Shown here one piece after another: positions 1-10,600 of a stretch of DNA of 64,000 nucleotides. A program made the translations under genes and the position numbers. The DNA is from Citrus sinensis (taxonomy: Eukaryota; Streptophyta; Magnoliopsida; Sapindales; Rutaceae): positions 21,149,501 to 21,213,500 of the forward strand of contig NC_068559.1 of NCBI RefSeq assembly GCF_022201045.2. The letters are read 5' to 3'. How positions within the stretch are numbered: position 1 is the stretch's first letter; each line of letters starts with the position of its first letter. The notes beneath the pieces were generated by a model. It was not told the origin of the DNA, did no database searches, and worked only from the letters and a program-made list of their open reading frames with translations.

Positions 1-2882
1 GGGAAAAAAGGAGAAATATCAAATTTAATCATGAAAGTAGCGTGACATTAATTTACAGTAAAGTGACCGTATAATTAGTTTTTTTTGGAAAATTTGTGCA
101 TGAGTAAAGTAAATGAAAACTAGATTGGAAAAAAAATGTGAAGAAAAAATATGTACCGGGTAATAATAATAATTATTATAAATAAATAAATATTGATCAA
201 CGAAAAATGACAGTCTAAATTGAGGTGAAGTATAAGTTAAAAGAGGAAGAAAACTAAGAGAAAACTATCTTGAGCTTGATGAACCAAACACCCTATCACA
301 GATTTTCTCATCAATAGTTTATCGCAGGATGAGTGTTTTGTGTAAGGAATCCAGCTGGCACTTAGATGAATTATAACATACAAGTCGCTAAGTCGCTAAG
401 TAAGGCTAGAAATCAATTATGAACAACAACAACAACAATAATAATATGATAATGATGATGATAATTAGCGTAATAATAATAACAATAAAATTAAAAATAG
501 TAAATCACCAACCAAGAAATAGAGGCTTAATTGAGATGAAGGATAAGATTAAAAAAAAAGATAAAAATATAATGGACTATTGTGTATGGTAATTGACATT
601 AAAATATAAAATTAAACAAAATTTATTTATAAAAAAATTATGGAAAATATTAAAACACAGCTGAAAATTAAGATTACAGACAGTTTGAGAGAAATTGAGA
701 AGAAGAGAGATGCCCAAAAAAAAAATTGAGGTTCTATTGATAGAAAAATAATTTTTATAATGTAATAATTTGCTGTTCATCATAAGCTTCATGCATGTTT
801 TCCTCACAACCATTAGACGGAGAGCGAACGACTGGTGTTTTTTTAAGTCAACAGTACCCATGGAATAATTTGAAGCGTCTGATACGGTCAAAGAACGGTT
901 GAGATTTGCAGGTTAATGTGTGGAATTGGTTGACCGGAATACAAAGATTCGAATACTACAACTTGCTTCACCAACCATGGTCACATGGGATAATCGTGGC
1001 CATTGAATCATGAACAGTTGAGATTGAGTCAAAATTGTCAGCTATCCTAGGTAATCATATCTATTGTAAGCTTATGTAATCATAAAATCAGTTACGGTCA
1101 ACAAAAAAGGTCAATTTTTTTTACAGAAGCACAATTATCAGGCGGTCTTGATTAATGTTAAGGTTTTCAAACATGTTGAATAAAACATTGACATCCGTTT
1201 ATCTGTTTGGAGACTTGAAAAATGTGAAATTAATATTTTACCTTATAGACAAAAAAAATACACGTAATTATATATAGTTAAGATATAATAAATAAATCAT
1301 AATATATTACATGAAAACAAATATAAATTATCAAGTAAGCACAAAATAAAAGTATTATCGGTTGGTAAATAAACAATTGTTAATACTAAAACCTGTGCAT
1401 AATTAATTACTGTCCACTTTGTGGCTTAATGGTTTTCAAAATCGTCATGCACTGAAATTGACTTGCATTTTTTTTTTCATGCATGGTTAGCATTGGATAT
1501 TGTGGGGCATTATCTTGTAACTCAAGGTTTTTAAAGTGGTTATGTAAGTTGATGGAATAAGGTATTGCATTGAAGAAAATACATGATATCAATTAATGAA
1601 TTTGTGTGTTAGCTAAATTTTTGGTTTCAATACCCAAGTAAATTAATGAAACTTATATTGAATAGTAAAGCTATGTTGTTAGCCTCTTCTATGTTGATAA
1701 ATAAATAAGTTCTAACATTAATCCAATAATTATAGACTGTATTAAAAAATTAAACAAGTATATGTCCTCCCTTACGGCGCCTTACTCTCTAGTCTGTCTC
1801 ATAAATTGACTTACGGTTTAACTCTCTCTGCCCCCCAAATCCTACCAGACAAGAGCCAATTTGCGTATTTTTTTTTCATAAGTTTTATAAGCAGAAATCT
1901 CAATAGCAAAACCTGGAAATTGTTCAGTGGAGTTCTTTAGAGATGTAATATTCCCTATTTGGGAAAAACCTAATAAAATAAATATTAAAGACTTTCAGGA
2001 ACAAAGGATTACATATTTTTTCTTCCGATCCTTCTTCTGTAATGTCATACTCATCTCCTAGAGTTATTTTGTTACTGTGATTTTGGCTGAGATGAACAGT
2101 TTTTTATAGAAAAATATTAATGGTCATACTTTCATCAGTACTTTGCTGTAGCTCAGGCATTACTTTGCTCAAAGAAGATTAAGGGCTTGTAAACATTCTA
2201 TCAATAACCTAAAGCTATTACTAACTGCAATGGTAGTTGATAAGATAATTGCACAGAGCAATAGGTCAAGAATCATACTGTAACAAAGAAAAGATAAAGG
2301 AAAACCTTTGTTTTCAAGAGTGAAGATGATGGCTTTTATTTGCCTCAAGAAACCAAATGATTTAACAGTAAATATTGTGAAATTTTGTGTGTTTGATGCT
2401 TCGAATTTGTTAGATTCTTATCTCATCCATATTAACATCCCATTTTACAGTCAGAAAAACTTAGCGGTACTCCCCCAGGTAATCATTTTTTGGGAATATA
2501 ACATATCAACTCCTCTTGGGGAGGACCTTACTAGGTTAATGTACCTTACTCCTTACCCCTTGAAGAAAAGAGTTGAGGGGAGAAGAGTAAGGGGTAAGAA
2601 TCCAACTCTCAAAACACAAAAATCAAATTTCAATCCACTGTTGATGTTTAACTGATCAAGCCTTCCCAGTGCCAATTCTTATAATCGCAATGATCATTTT
2701 TATTTATTTATTGTCAATTACCAAGAAAAAGAAAGGCTGCATTTAGTCAAGTCTCTGAAATATATAAACATACAAAAGGCGTTTGCATTTTTTTTAAATA
2801 ATTAACTATGAGTATTTGTATTACTAAATAATGAGCATTTGCATAATTACATACAAAAGATATAAAACATGTTATTACTTAC
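1..2882. other. AT-rich intergenic DNA, no gene recognised
   Basis: Reading frames here are short, low in complexity and show no recognisable domain. The stretch contains trinucleotide runs (AAC/AAT/GAT around 421-490) and long A/T tracts. A GC-richer patch around 780-1000 could be the edge of an old gene copy on the minus strand, but no family could be assigned. No tRNA or rRNA was seen. Confidence 0.6.
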
Positions 2883-3056
2883 TAATGTCTCAAAGTTAAT
2901 TTTCAACCCTGTCGCAACCCATGTAGGATCCATCAATAGTTTCAGAATTTCATTAACCTCAAAATTTCCATACATGTGCAAGATCTCATCAAGTACATTT
3001 TTTATTCTACAGAACTCAATATGATTGCCCTCCCGCAGTTATAGTAGCTTCACAAG
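2883..3056 (-). pseudogene. MSH1: MSH1-like exon fragment (plant organellar MutS homologue)
   Basis: On the minus strand an AG acceptor at 3058-3057 opens a 174-nt block that ends at a GTAAGT donor (2882-2877). It reads 58 codons resembling the part of plant MSH1 that contains HIEFCRIKNVLDE and LLMDPTWVATGLKI. MSH1 suppresses recombination between repeats in mitochondrial and plastid DNA. One codon near the start is TAA where the family has Glu, so the block cannot be translated through. No neighbouring MSH1 exon was recognised within several hundred bases on either side, so this looks like an isolated captured or relic exon. The assignment rests on remembered family sequence. Confidence 0.6.
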
Positions 3057-3499
3057 CTGCACGACATAGAAAACTTGGATCAGATACACAAGTACAAATA
3101 ACAAAGAAAAAAATGCTAAAATGTTAAAAAGTTTAGAAAGAATGATTGCGGTACAAATTGCTTCGATGCGCATAAGAATAATTGTATTGAGCATGTTCCA
3201 TCCATGGAGAATAAATTAAAAATATTATGGCCAAAATCAAAGAGCATTTAATCTACCATCAGTTTGTAAAATTGTCTTAAACACCATCCAACAAATTATG
3301 ACAGAATCCATGAGTGGTCAAGCATATGATATTAGGATAATAGCAAAATGTCAATAGAAAAAAAACAACAAATAGGAAAGAAGAGCAGTCAAAAAGACAA
3401 GAATTACATCACATGCAAAGTAATTTTTATAGCAAATATTTACAGAGTAAATTAACCTAACCTTACCAAAAGCTTAGAGATCAAAATCCATCATGAAAA

Positions 3500-3882
3500 T
3501 CAGGCAGAATGCTCAGCAAAAGCAAGGACACCAAACTGAGATTTCTTCTTCAGCTCATGTGGGACTGGCCCAAATATTCATTTTCCTATTGGTCAGGCTG
3601 CTGTCTTGGCTGATGATTTTCTTTTTCCTAAATAAAAAGCATAGCACTGCAGCATTGTCATCAAATTTGACAACACTTCAATCACAACAACAGCCCAACA
3701 GCTTTCACAATCTCGCCTTTCTTCACTTTAGCATTAGGCATAACTTCTTTTACCGATACAAGAATTGTGTCCCCCAATCTTACCACTTTCTTCCCTTTCA
3801 GAAGTTGCATGCACATCATTTTCACCCCTGAATTGTCCGCAACTTTTAAGACGGTCCTCATTTGAATGAAAGTGCTTTGTCC
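3500..3882 (-). pseudogene. HLL: Frameshifted mitochondrial ribosomal protein uL14 (HUELLENLOS-like)
   Basis: The block begins after an AG acceptor (3884-3883). The first part reads as a good L14 N-terminus: FIQMRTVLKVADNSG followed by KGKKVVRLGDTILVSVKE. Further downstream on the minus strand other frames continue the family order: FDDNAAVL, then VPHELKKK, then a tail resembling LAFAEHSA before a stop at 3502-3500. At least two frameshifts and several internal stops separate these pieces. uL14 is a core protein of the large mitoribosomal subunit, and HLL is its plant nuclear gene. This copy cannot make an intact uL14. An intron-like gap separates it from a leader-like block at about 4379-4651. 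It could be a decayed duplicate or a transposon-captured copy. Confidence 0.75.
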
Positions 3883-4203
3883 CTGCAAAATTGCAAACCG
3901 AATGTTAAGGTCACATACAAGAGTCAATTTATCTAAATTTAACGCAAATAAAAAAAAAACTACATATTTTTCATCTAATTTCCAGCAATCTGAAGCTTAG
4001 CATCAAGAATAAAAAAAGGCAAATACAAATCAATATCTGAATTTAATTTCCAGCAATATGAAGCTGAGCATTGAGAATAAAAAAATGCAAATAAAAAGCA
4101 AGCCACCATATTCATACCATATGCAAGTAAGCAATTACTGACGACACAAAAGCTTCATCTCTTTAAGCTTCCTCAAATGAATCAGTACAATGGCACAAAA
4201 CTC

Positions 4204-4660
4204 ACTAAGCTAAGTGTTCTTGTTTCCAGACACAAAACTGAACTGACTTGCCCAGTACACTGCAAACTTGAGGACATATACTCTCAACACAAATTAACAC
4301 AGTGGCAGCGGAATCTTCACAAATTCATAATCCTAGAGAACCAAATTTGGAATTAATGACGCAAATTACCTCCAGAAATTAATTACGGCAGCCGATGGCG
4401 GGTGAAGCCGAAAGAGTGAAGTTACAAGTCAATTTTTTGAGACATCCGAGGGAGTGAGGCAGCGTGAAGGAGCAAGACACAATCGACGGGGAAGAGAGAG
4501 AGCCGATGATAAGAACGGAGCATGGTGAGGGAGAATCGATTGGTGGTGAGAGTTGTGCCCTGAGGAGGTGAGATTGGTGGCGCTGTGAGTGAGGTGAGAT
4601 TTGGCGAGAGTGAGAGGGAGAATGCGCGTGGGCTTTGCGTGAGATTCTCACTACAGTAAG
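4204..4660 (-). repeat. Leader/intron-like block shared with the 37.4-38.1 kb TIR
   Basis: Read on the minus strand, this GC- and CT-rich stretch looks like a 5' leader ending in a splice donor (CTGGAG/GTAATT near 4372), followed by an intron. It resembles 37420-38050 in the same orientation. Shared landmarks are the donor neighbourhood (AGAAATT-ATT on the plus strand), the CTCTCACTCTC-rich leader, and intronic blocks beginning GCTAAGTGTT. The 37.8-38.1 kb copy lies inside the right terminal repeat of a MULE-like element. This block may therefore be the first exon and intron of the uL14 pseudogene, or part of a related transposon end. A 90-codon open frame here (4379-4651) has no recognisable domain. 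Confidence 0.45.
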
Positions 4661-6021
4661 AATTTGTACTGGAACTCTTTCAGCCAGTTACCCATTTTTC
4701 AATGGTTAAATCTCAGACCTCAAATTCCTTTGTTAGCTATCTAATGGCGCATTCATTAAAAGACAAGCGACTGGGGTAAAGTAGCTGGACCCATACTTAC
4801 ATACACTCAATTAATTTTGGGGCTTTAGGCCAATTGTTTTAATTAGACCTTTTAAAATATTTGAGGTTAAATATATGTATTAGTTTCACTAAAAAGTTAT
4901 TTATTTAAAATCAATTTTTCTAACTTTCTTAGGTGCAAAATTATTGATCAAATTTTTATATTCTAATTTCGCTAATATATTTTTCTCAATATAGCTAAAT
5001 CATTTAACTTTTCTTTCGACTTAGTTGATCTTAAATAAGTTTTTATCAATTTTAATTTTAAAAAAATTCTTCAATTACTAATTCTTCACTCTAATTCACA
5101 TCATTTTTACTACTTTTGACAAACTTATCAAGATCTCCTTTTTGGGATCGAACTAATTTTTTAATTCTTCTCTTTTTTTTCTCCCTAGTTTTTTGTATCT
5201 TGGTGCACATTTTCTATTAGACATTTTTTCCTTTTCAGTGAAAGAAGAGTAAACAAGCAAACAGTTAGACTAGATAATTAAAAAAAAATAACTATAATAT
5301 TTAAAAAAGAAACAACAACAATTGAATAACACAACTAATTAAGAAGAGAATAGTAAGAAAAAAATGGATATTTGAAATTTAACTTTAATGGATTGAAATT
5401 TTAAACAACAATGATCAATGGAAATAGTTGATTTTTTTTTCTTAAGCAAAAATTAAAGAAAGTCTTTTTTTCCATTATGCATTAAAGCATTGAATGTGTC
5501 ATGCCTTTTTCTTTTAATTGATAAAAATAATAATGGATAACAAGTTAACAAATGTGTGACTTTTATAGAGTTTTAAATGAAATAACATTAAATAGTGATT
5601 TTGTAGAAATTTGATAATTTATTTGAGTAAAGAATATAAATGAATAATTCAATAACTATAATGTTGAAGAAAAATATGGGGCTTTCGTATACAGTGGGAC
5701 TCGAGACAACTGCCTAAGTTGTCTAGAGGAAGAGCCGACCCTGGTTACATACATTATATGATTTTCGAATTTGTTTGTGCTATTCATAAGATGCATAAAT
5801 TCATTTTCTGCTTAGTTCCAATTTCTTATGCCGTACCAAGTTTCAACTTTCTTTCCTCTTTCTCTACAAGACTATACAGTGAAAAACATCATTCTTATAT
5901 AAAATTTTATCGCGGCTCTCTTTGCAGAATTGTGAGGATACAATTCTTTGGTGCATTGATTAATCTTCTAGTTTCTTACTTGAGGTCCTTGATATATTTT
6001 TTTTTCTTTTCTATTTTGTAG
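4661..6021. other. Intergenic DNA
   Basis: AT-rich sequence without a recognisable gene. The last 140 bases before 6022 resemble the intron upstream of the homologous exon at 12570 (a CAGAATTGT block followed by a T-rich stretch and acceptor), so the duplicated segment probably starts near 5880. Confidence 0.5.
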
Positions 6022-6234
6022 AATGCGTGATACTCTTGTGCTGACAATGAGAATGTTCCAAAGCCAGGTATAGTTTTGTCTCTTTTTTCGCCCCATATTT
6101 GTTGGTTGAATGGATATGCCGTCTGTTTATTCTGACCACTGTACCAAACTGGTATGTTTCTGAAGCAGGCGTTGGATGACAAAAGAAAAGAAGCATGGGG
6201 ACGCTTTTCCTTCATTCACAGTACAGATTTTTAG
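6022..6234 (+). pseudogene. Orphan 3' exons of an AIR9/SCAB-like Ig-domain gene
   Basis: Two exons are visible. Exon 6022-6067 encodes RDTLVLTMRMFQSQ and is nearly identical to the exon at 12570-12615 of the downstream paralogue. After a GT-AG intron, exon 6169-6234 encodes ALDDKRKEAWGRFSFIHS and ends at TAG. Phases agree. None of the earlier exons of the gene could be found upstream, so this is a truncated copy. Its last exon differs from the proposed last exon of the downstream gene. Confidence 0.6.
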
Positions 6235-6550
6235 AGTCACTATTCATTCATGGTAGAATCTAAAAACTGAAGATAATAGAATAGCATCAAGGCTTTGTAT
6301 CATAGTTTAAATTTGATAAGGGCATATCCTAGTACTTTCTACATTTCATTGTAATATTCTTAGTTAGTAGATAGCACATGAATGATCAAAATGCTGTTGT
6401 TAAATTCTACATGTATTGTCGCATTAAGAAATGATCAATAAATTTTGCTTTTAGTATTGTATTTCACATTTATCAATTATACAGTTTTTTTTAATAAGAT
6501 TTACCGATAGATTATCAAATTATTTAAGACTCAAATGTAGAGATCACAGT

Positions 6551-7256
6551 TAGGGATGTCAAATAAATTCAAATTCGCAAGTAGAAGATGGGGATCCACA
6601 CGAATCCGGATCTGGATGCAAGTGCATCTAGAAAACCGGATATCTGGATCCAGATAAATTTTATTTTAAATTACAAATTAAATTAAAAATATATATTAAA
6701 AATTAAAAATAAAATTTATTTGTGGATTTATAATGTTGTTGTATATTATTCATGTTGAATTATTAATGGTTGGATTATGATTGAATTTTATTTGATATTA
6801 TTAGGTAAATTATTGAATTTTATTTTAAATCAAAAATTAAATTTTATTTGTGGATTTATGATGTTGTTGTATCTTATTCATGTTGAATTATTAATTGTTG
6901 GATTATGATTGAATTTTATTTGATATTATGAGGTAAATTATTGAATTTTATTTTAAATTAAAAATATACATTAAAAATGAAATAAAAAATGAAAAATTAA
7001 ATTTTATTTGTAGATTTATGAGATTATTTGTATGTTATTCATGTTGAATTATTCATTGTTAAATTATGATTGGATTTTATTTGATATTATTAGGTAGATT
7101 ATTGAATTTTTAAATTATATATTATATTATTAAATTTTAATTTTTACGGATCCGGATATCTGAAATATCCGCCCGGATCCATTGCCGATATTACCCGCAT
7201 CCGAATCCGCATCTTTTTTGCGGATCCATATGCGGATCCGAATTTTACCAACTCTA
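6551..7256. mobile_element. Non-autonomous hAT-type element with 8-bp TSD
   Basis: A 706-bp AT-rich element begins TAGGGATGTC and ends with the imperfect complement, CCAACTCTA. It is flanked on both sides by the exact 8-bp repeat ATCACAGT (6543-6550 and 7257-7264). Subterminal GGATCCG/CGGATCC motifs recur at both ends. The TA(G/C)-type termini and 8-bp duplication are hallmarks of the hAT superfamily. No transposase frame is present. The interior holds three imperfect tandem copies of a unit of about 125-150 bp, starting near 6713, 6840 and 6999. Confidence 0.85.
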
Positions 7257-7682
7257 ATCACAGTTAAGATTCCTAACATTACTCTAAACTAAAACCATCA
7301 ATAATATGAATTACTCAAAACTAATCATAATGATACCAAGATTTCAAGCATATAAAGGCCTTACAATAGGCATCTATGATTGACAATCATAATGAGTTGT
7401 ATAAGCCAATTTTTCCAATGGACTTATCTGAAGTTCAATAAATATAAATACTAAGGGGCTGAGCGATAACATATCTCTTATCACGAAACGTTTCGTGGGA
7501 TTTGTTTCCCCCCTAAATTGTTCGCGGTTAAAGCTTGAGACTCATTGACTGAGTGGGGACTGAGGAAATTGCTCTGAACTTGCCAACGACTTGCTTTGAA
7601 ACGACACGATGCAAGAAACCGTTTTTCTTCTTATCATTTTCTCGCATTCAATATTTTTGAATCAAACACACAGTTGAAAGAA

Positions 7683-10600
7683 ATGGACATTGAAGGAAAG
7701 AGATTACCTCTCCGCTCTAGGAAAATCAATTATTTGAGTCACTTATCTTCAATCTTCAGCAAGGTGACTTCATTTATTCACCCTTTTTTATTTTAAATTT
7801 CGCAATCTTGATAATAAATTTAATCACCCAACTCGCTTTTTGTTTATGTCCATGAGCTTGTTTAGATACATGATGTGATTCCTTGAATTTGATTTGAATA
7901 CTTTTACTGCTACAGAGAAGGGGATTTAGAGGTTGTTTTGTAGGCTTTCTTAGGTGTTTTTTGTTACTCTAATTGTTTTGTAGGCTTTCTCATGTGTTTT
8001 TTGTTACTCTATATATAGTATATAACTTGAGAGTCTAAGTACAGGCTTGTGCATTGCTTGGTAAAGATGGGAAACCTGGGCCTGCAGTTTTGTTTCTTTT
8101 CCTGGAGGCTGCATCAGTTGTGCTGGATTTTTTTGAGAGAAGCAAGTGGGCTTCTCTTGCTGCATTTCTGTTGTCAGCATTTGGTTTTGCTATAAACATT
8201 TATGTTTGTTATCTGGAAAAAACCAGCGCAGAAATCAAACCACCAGCTGAGAGGCAACTTGGGATAGTGGAGATTGTCTTCTCTGTACTCCAGTTGATTG
8301 CTACATTGATTCACTTTATTCTATTGGCGTCAGATGTGAAGTACAATTAAAGTGCATCTGTTGTTTTTCCGCTGGCCTTTTCTGTGATTGCTATTGTGTT
8401 CGTTTTTAAAGAGGAAGAAAAACTTACTAATTCATCTATTGCAAAAGATTCATCGGACGATGATTCTGTACTCGGAACTCCCATTGAACTGGATATGCGA
8501 GGGACTGTTATGAATCACGGTAACCCCAAGAATAAATTACGCTTTAGATCCAGACTATGCAAAGAAGGTAGATTCTTTTTTTTCTTCTTTTTTTATATAT
8601 GAAACAAATTTATGACTTTTGCTGGAATCTAATAATAAGACTTGTTGCAATGCAGAGGGCCCAGGTATTGAGCAGTTTCAGATTGTCGGTGAAGCTACAC
8701 CTGGAAAGAAACTTCTTGGATGTGGATATCCTTTAGGTGGTGCTCATCTTTGTATGTTTCAGGTGATTTTTTTTTTTTTTTCTTTGAGCTTATACAAACC
8801 GTGAAATATGTTTGGCAGTTATTTGCATAATGTATTAACATTTAATATCTTAACAAGTTGTGTTTTAGTGGGTTCGTCATCTGCAGGATGGCACCAAACA
8901 TTATATTAAGGGTGAGCATTGAAATAAGTTTTGACCTTTTTGTGCTTGTTTAAATGTTATGACTAATATGTTCAAAATTTTTTGTTCAGGAGCCATAGAG
9001 CCAGAATATGTTGTCACAGCTGATGATGTTGGTAAACTGATATCTGTCGAGTGCATACCAATGGATGATCAAGGCCATATGGTATATATACAGAATAATA
9101 ATTCTGTTATGTCATTCCTAGGTCCTTTTTGTCCTATTCTTTTCATGACTGAAAAGCTTAAAACTGGTAGCTAATGGACCAATGATTATGCTCTCTCATC
9201 TATGAGGCATGTGAGCCAAACACCACAACACAGACTTAAAAACAGACACAAAAGCAACTTATCATAGTTGAAATACTACATGAGGAGATTCTAAATGCTA
9301 AGTTGTCCCTTTAAATAAAAATTTAAGCCGTTATAATGGCTTAACAGTAGTATTAAAGCTCTAACACATTAAAATTCAAACATAATGTTTTCAGCTGATA
9401 TTGAACTTTGTTATCTCAAGTGATATTGGAATATTCTCCATATGCTACTGATATGTAAAGTTAGTATTCCATTATCATCGAAATCAAATCCTGAACTGCT
9501 TTAGGTGATTATATCTACACTGAATTTGGAATTTCAGTACCCCGTTGCATGATGTATTACCATTTTTCCAGAAGATTAGTTAAATTGGTCTCAGGTTGTA
9601 TTATTTTCTCCCTTTGTTTTGTTATTATATCCCTAGTTAAATATGAAGCTTATGTTTCCCAACATTCATGGAATTTAACTCTTTATTTATTTATTTATTT
9701 ACTTGTGCATTTGTTATAACTTGCCCCATTACAATCTTTGAAGTTAAAAAGAAAAAAAAGTTGCTACTGTCGAATTTAATGCCTGAAAATGTTGCTATCC
9801 TGACTATTTCTATCATACTTTTTGATGTTATTAGGGGGAAATGGTGGAGGCTTTTGCTAATGGACATTCCAAAATCAAGTGTGGTAGGTTTATATGATTG
9901 GAATTGACAGTTATCAGGCCTAAATGTCATTGAAATTCTCAAAATGAAATTTATTAGTGATGTAATTAAGTTCTCCATATGTGCACTGATTTTTTTTTTT
10001 TCCCAAATCTTCCATCAAGACCAAAGATATTGGAATTTTGAATCTTTTTCATCACATATTGGATCTTACCAAGAATTAAAATAATTTTTTGTACCATCTT
10101 CATGAAGTCTCTAGTTTGTACAAGTTATTGATCTTTTCAATGGTCAAATCTTTTTCATCAGAAGTTCTTTGAGCCTCCACTGATGTAGTTTTCAGTTGCA
10201 TTCTTTTGTGGTTAGTAATTATGTCATCAATTCTCCCATTAATGAGACATTATTTTTGTACAACTTAATATTGCAGCCATGCCAGTGAAATTGTTAACAT
10301 CACGATTGCAGCTCTAATATGTCTTCTTGAATAAATCAACAAAAGATGGTGTTGGGATAATCATAATGGCCATTTGTTTGTAGCTTTCAGTTGAAAATGT
10401 GAGACTGATGTCCATTCAACCTAAATTTGTCACCTGTAGCCTTTTGCATTGATTTATTATTAAAACGAGAAAAGTAATTGCTTGAATTTACTTCAAAACC
10501 CAATACTTGTTTTGATAACTGATATGCTGTCAGCTGTCACTCATACTTTTGCTTGTTAAAACACTTAGTTTACATTTTAGGATAGAAAAGATGTGTATTC

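Noticed and set aside
2516-2600. Inverted repeat around CTTACCCCTT
   Set aside because: The exactly complementary part is only about 10 bp and no TSD was found, so it is not called a MITE.
3493-3831. 112-codon plus-strand open frame
   Set aside because: It is the antisense shadow of the uL14 pseudogene, whose motifs are on the minus strand.
4379-4651. 90-codon minus-strand open frame of Ser/His/Pro-rich composition
   Set aside because: It is better explained as a CT-rich untranslated leader; it has no homology pattern, and a related leader occurs in the 38-kb TIR.
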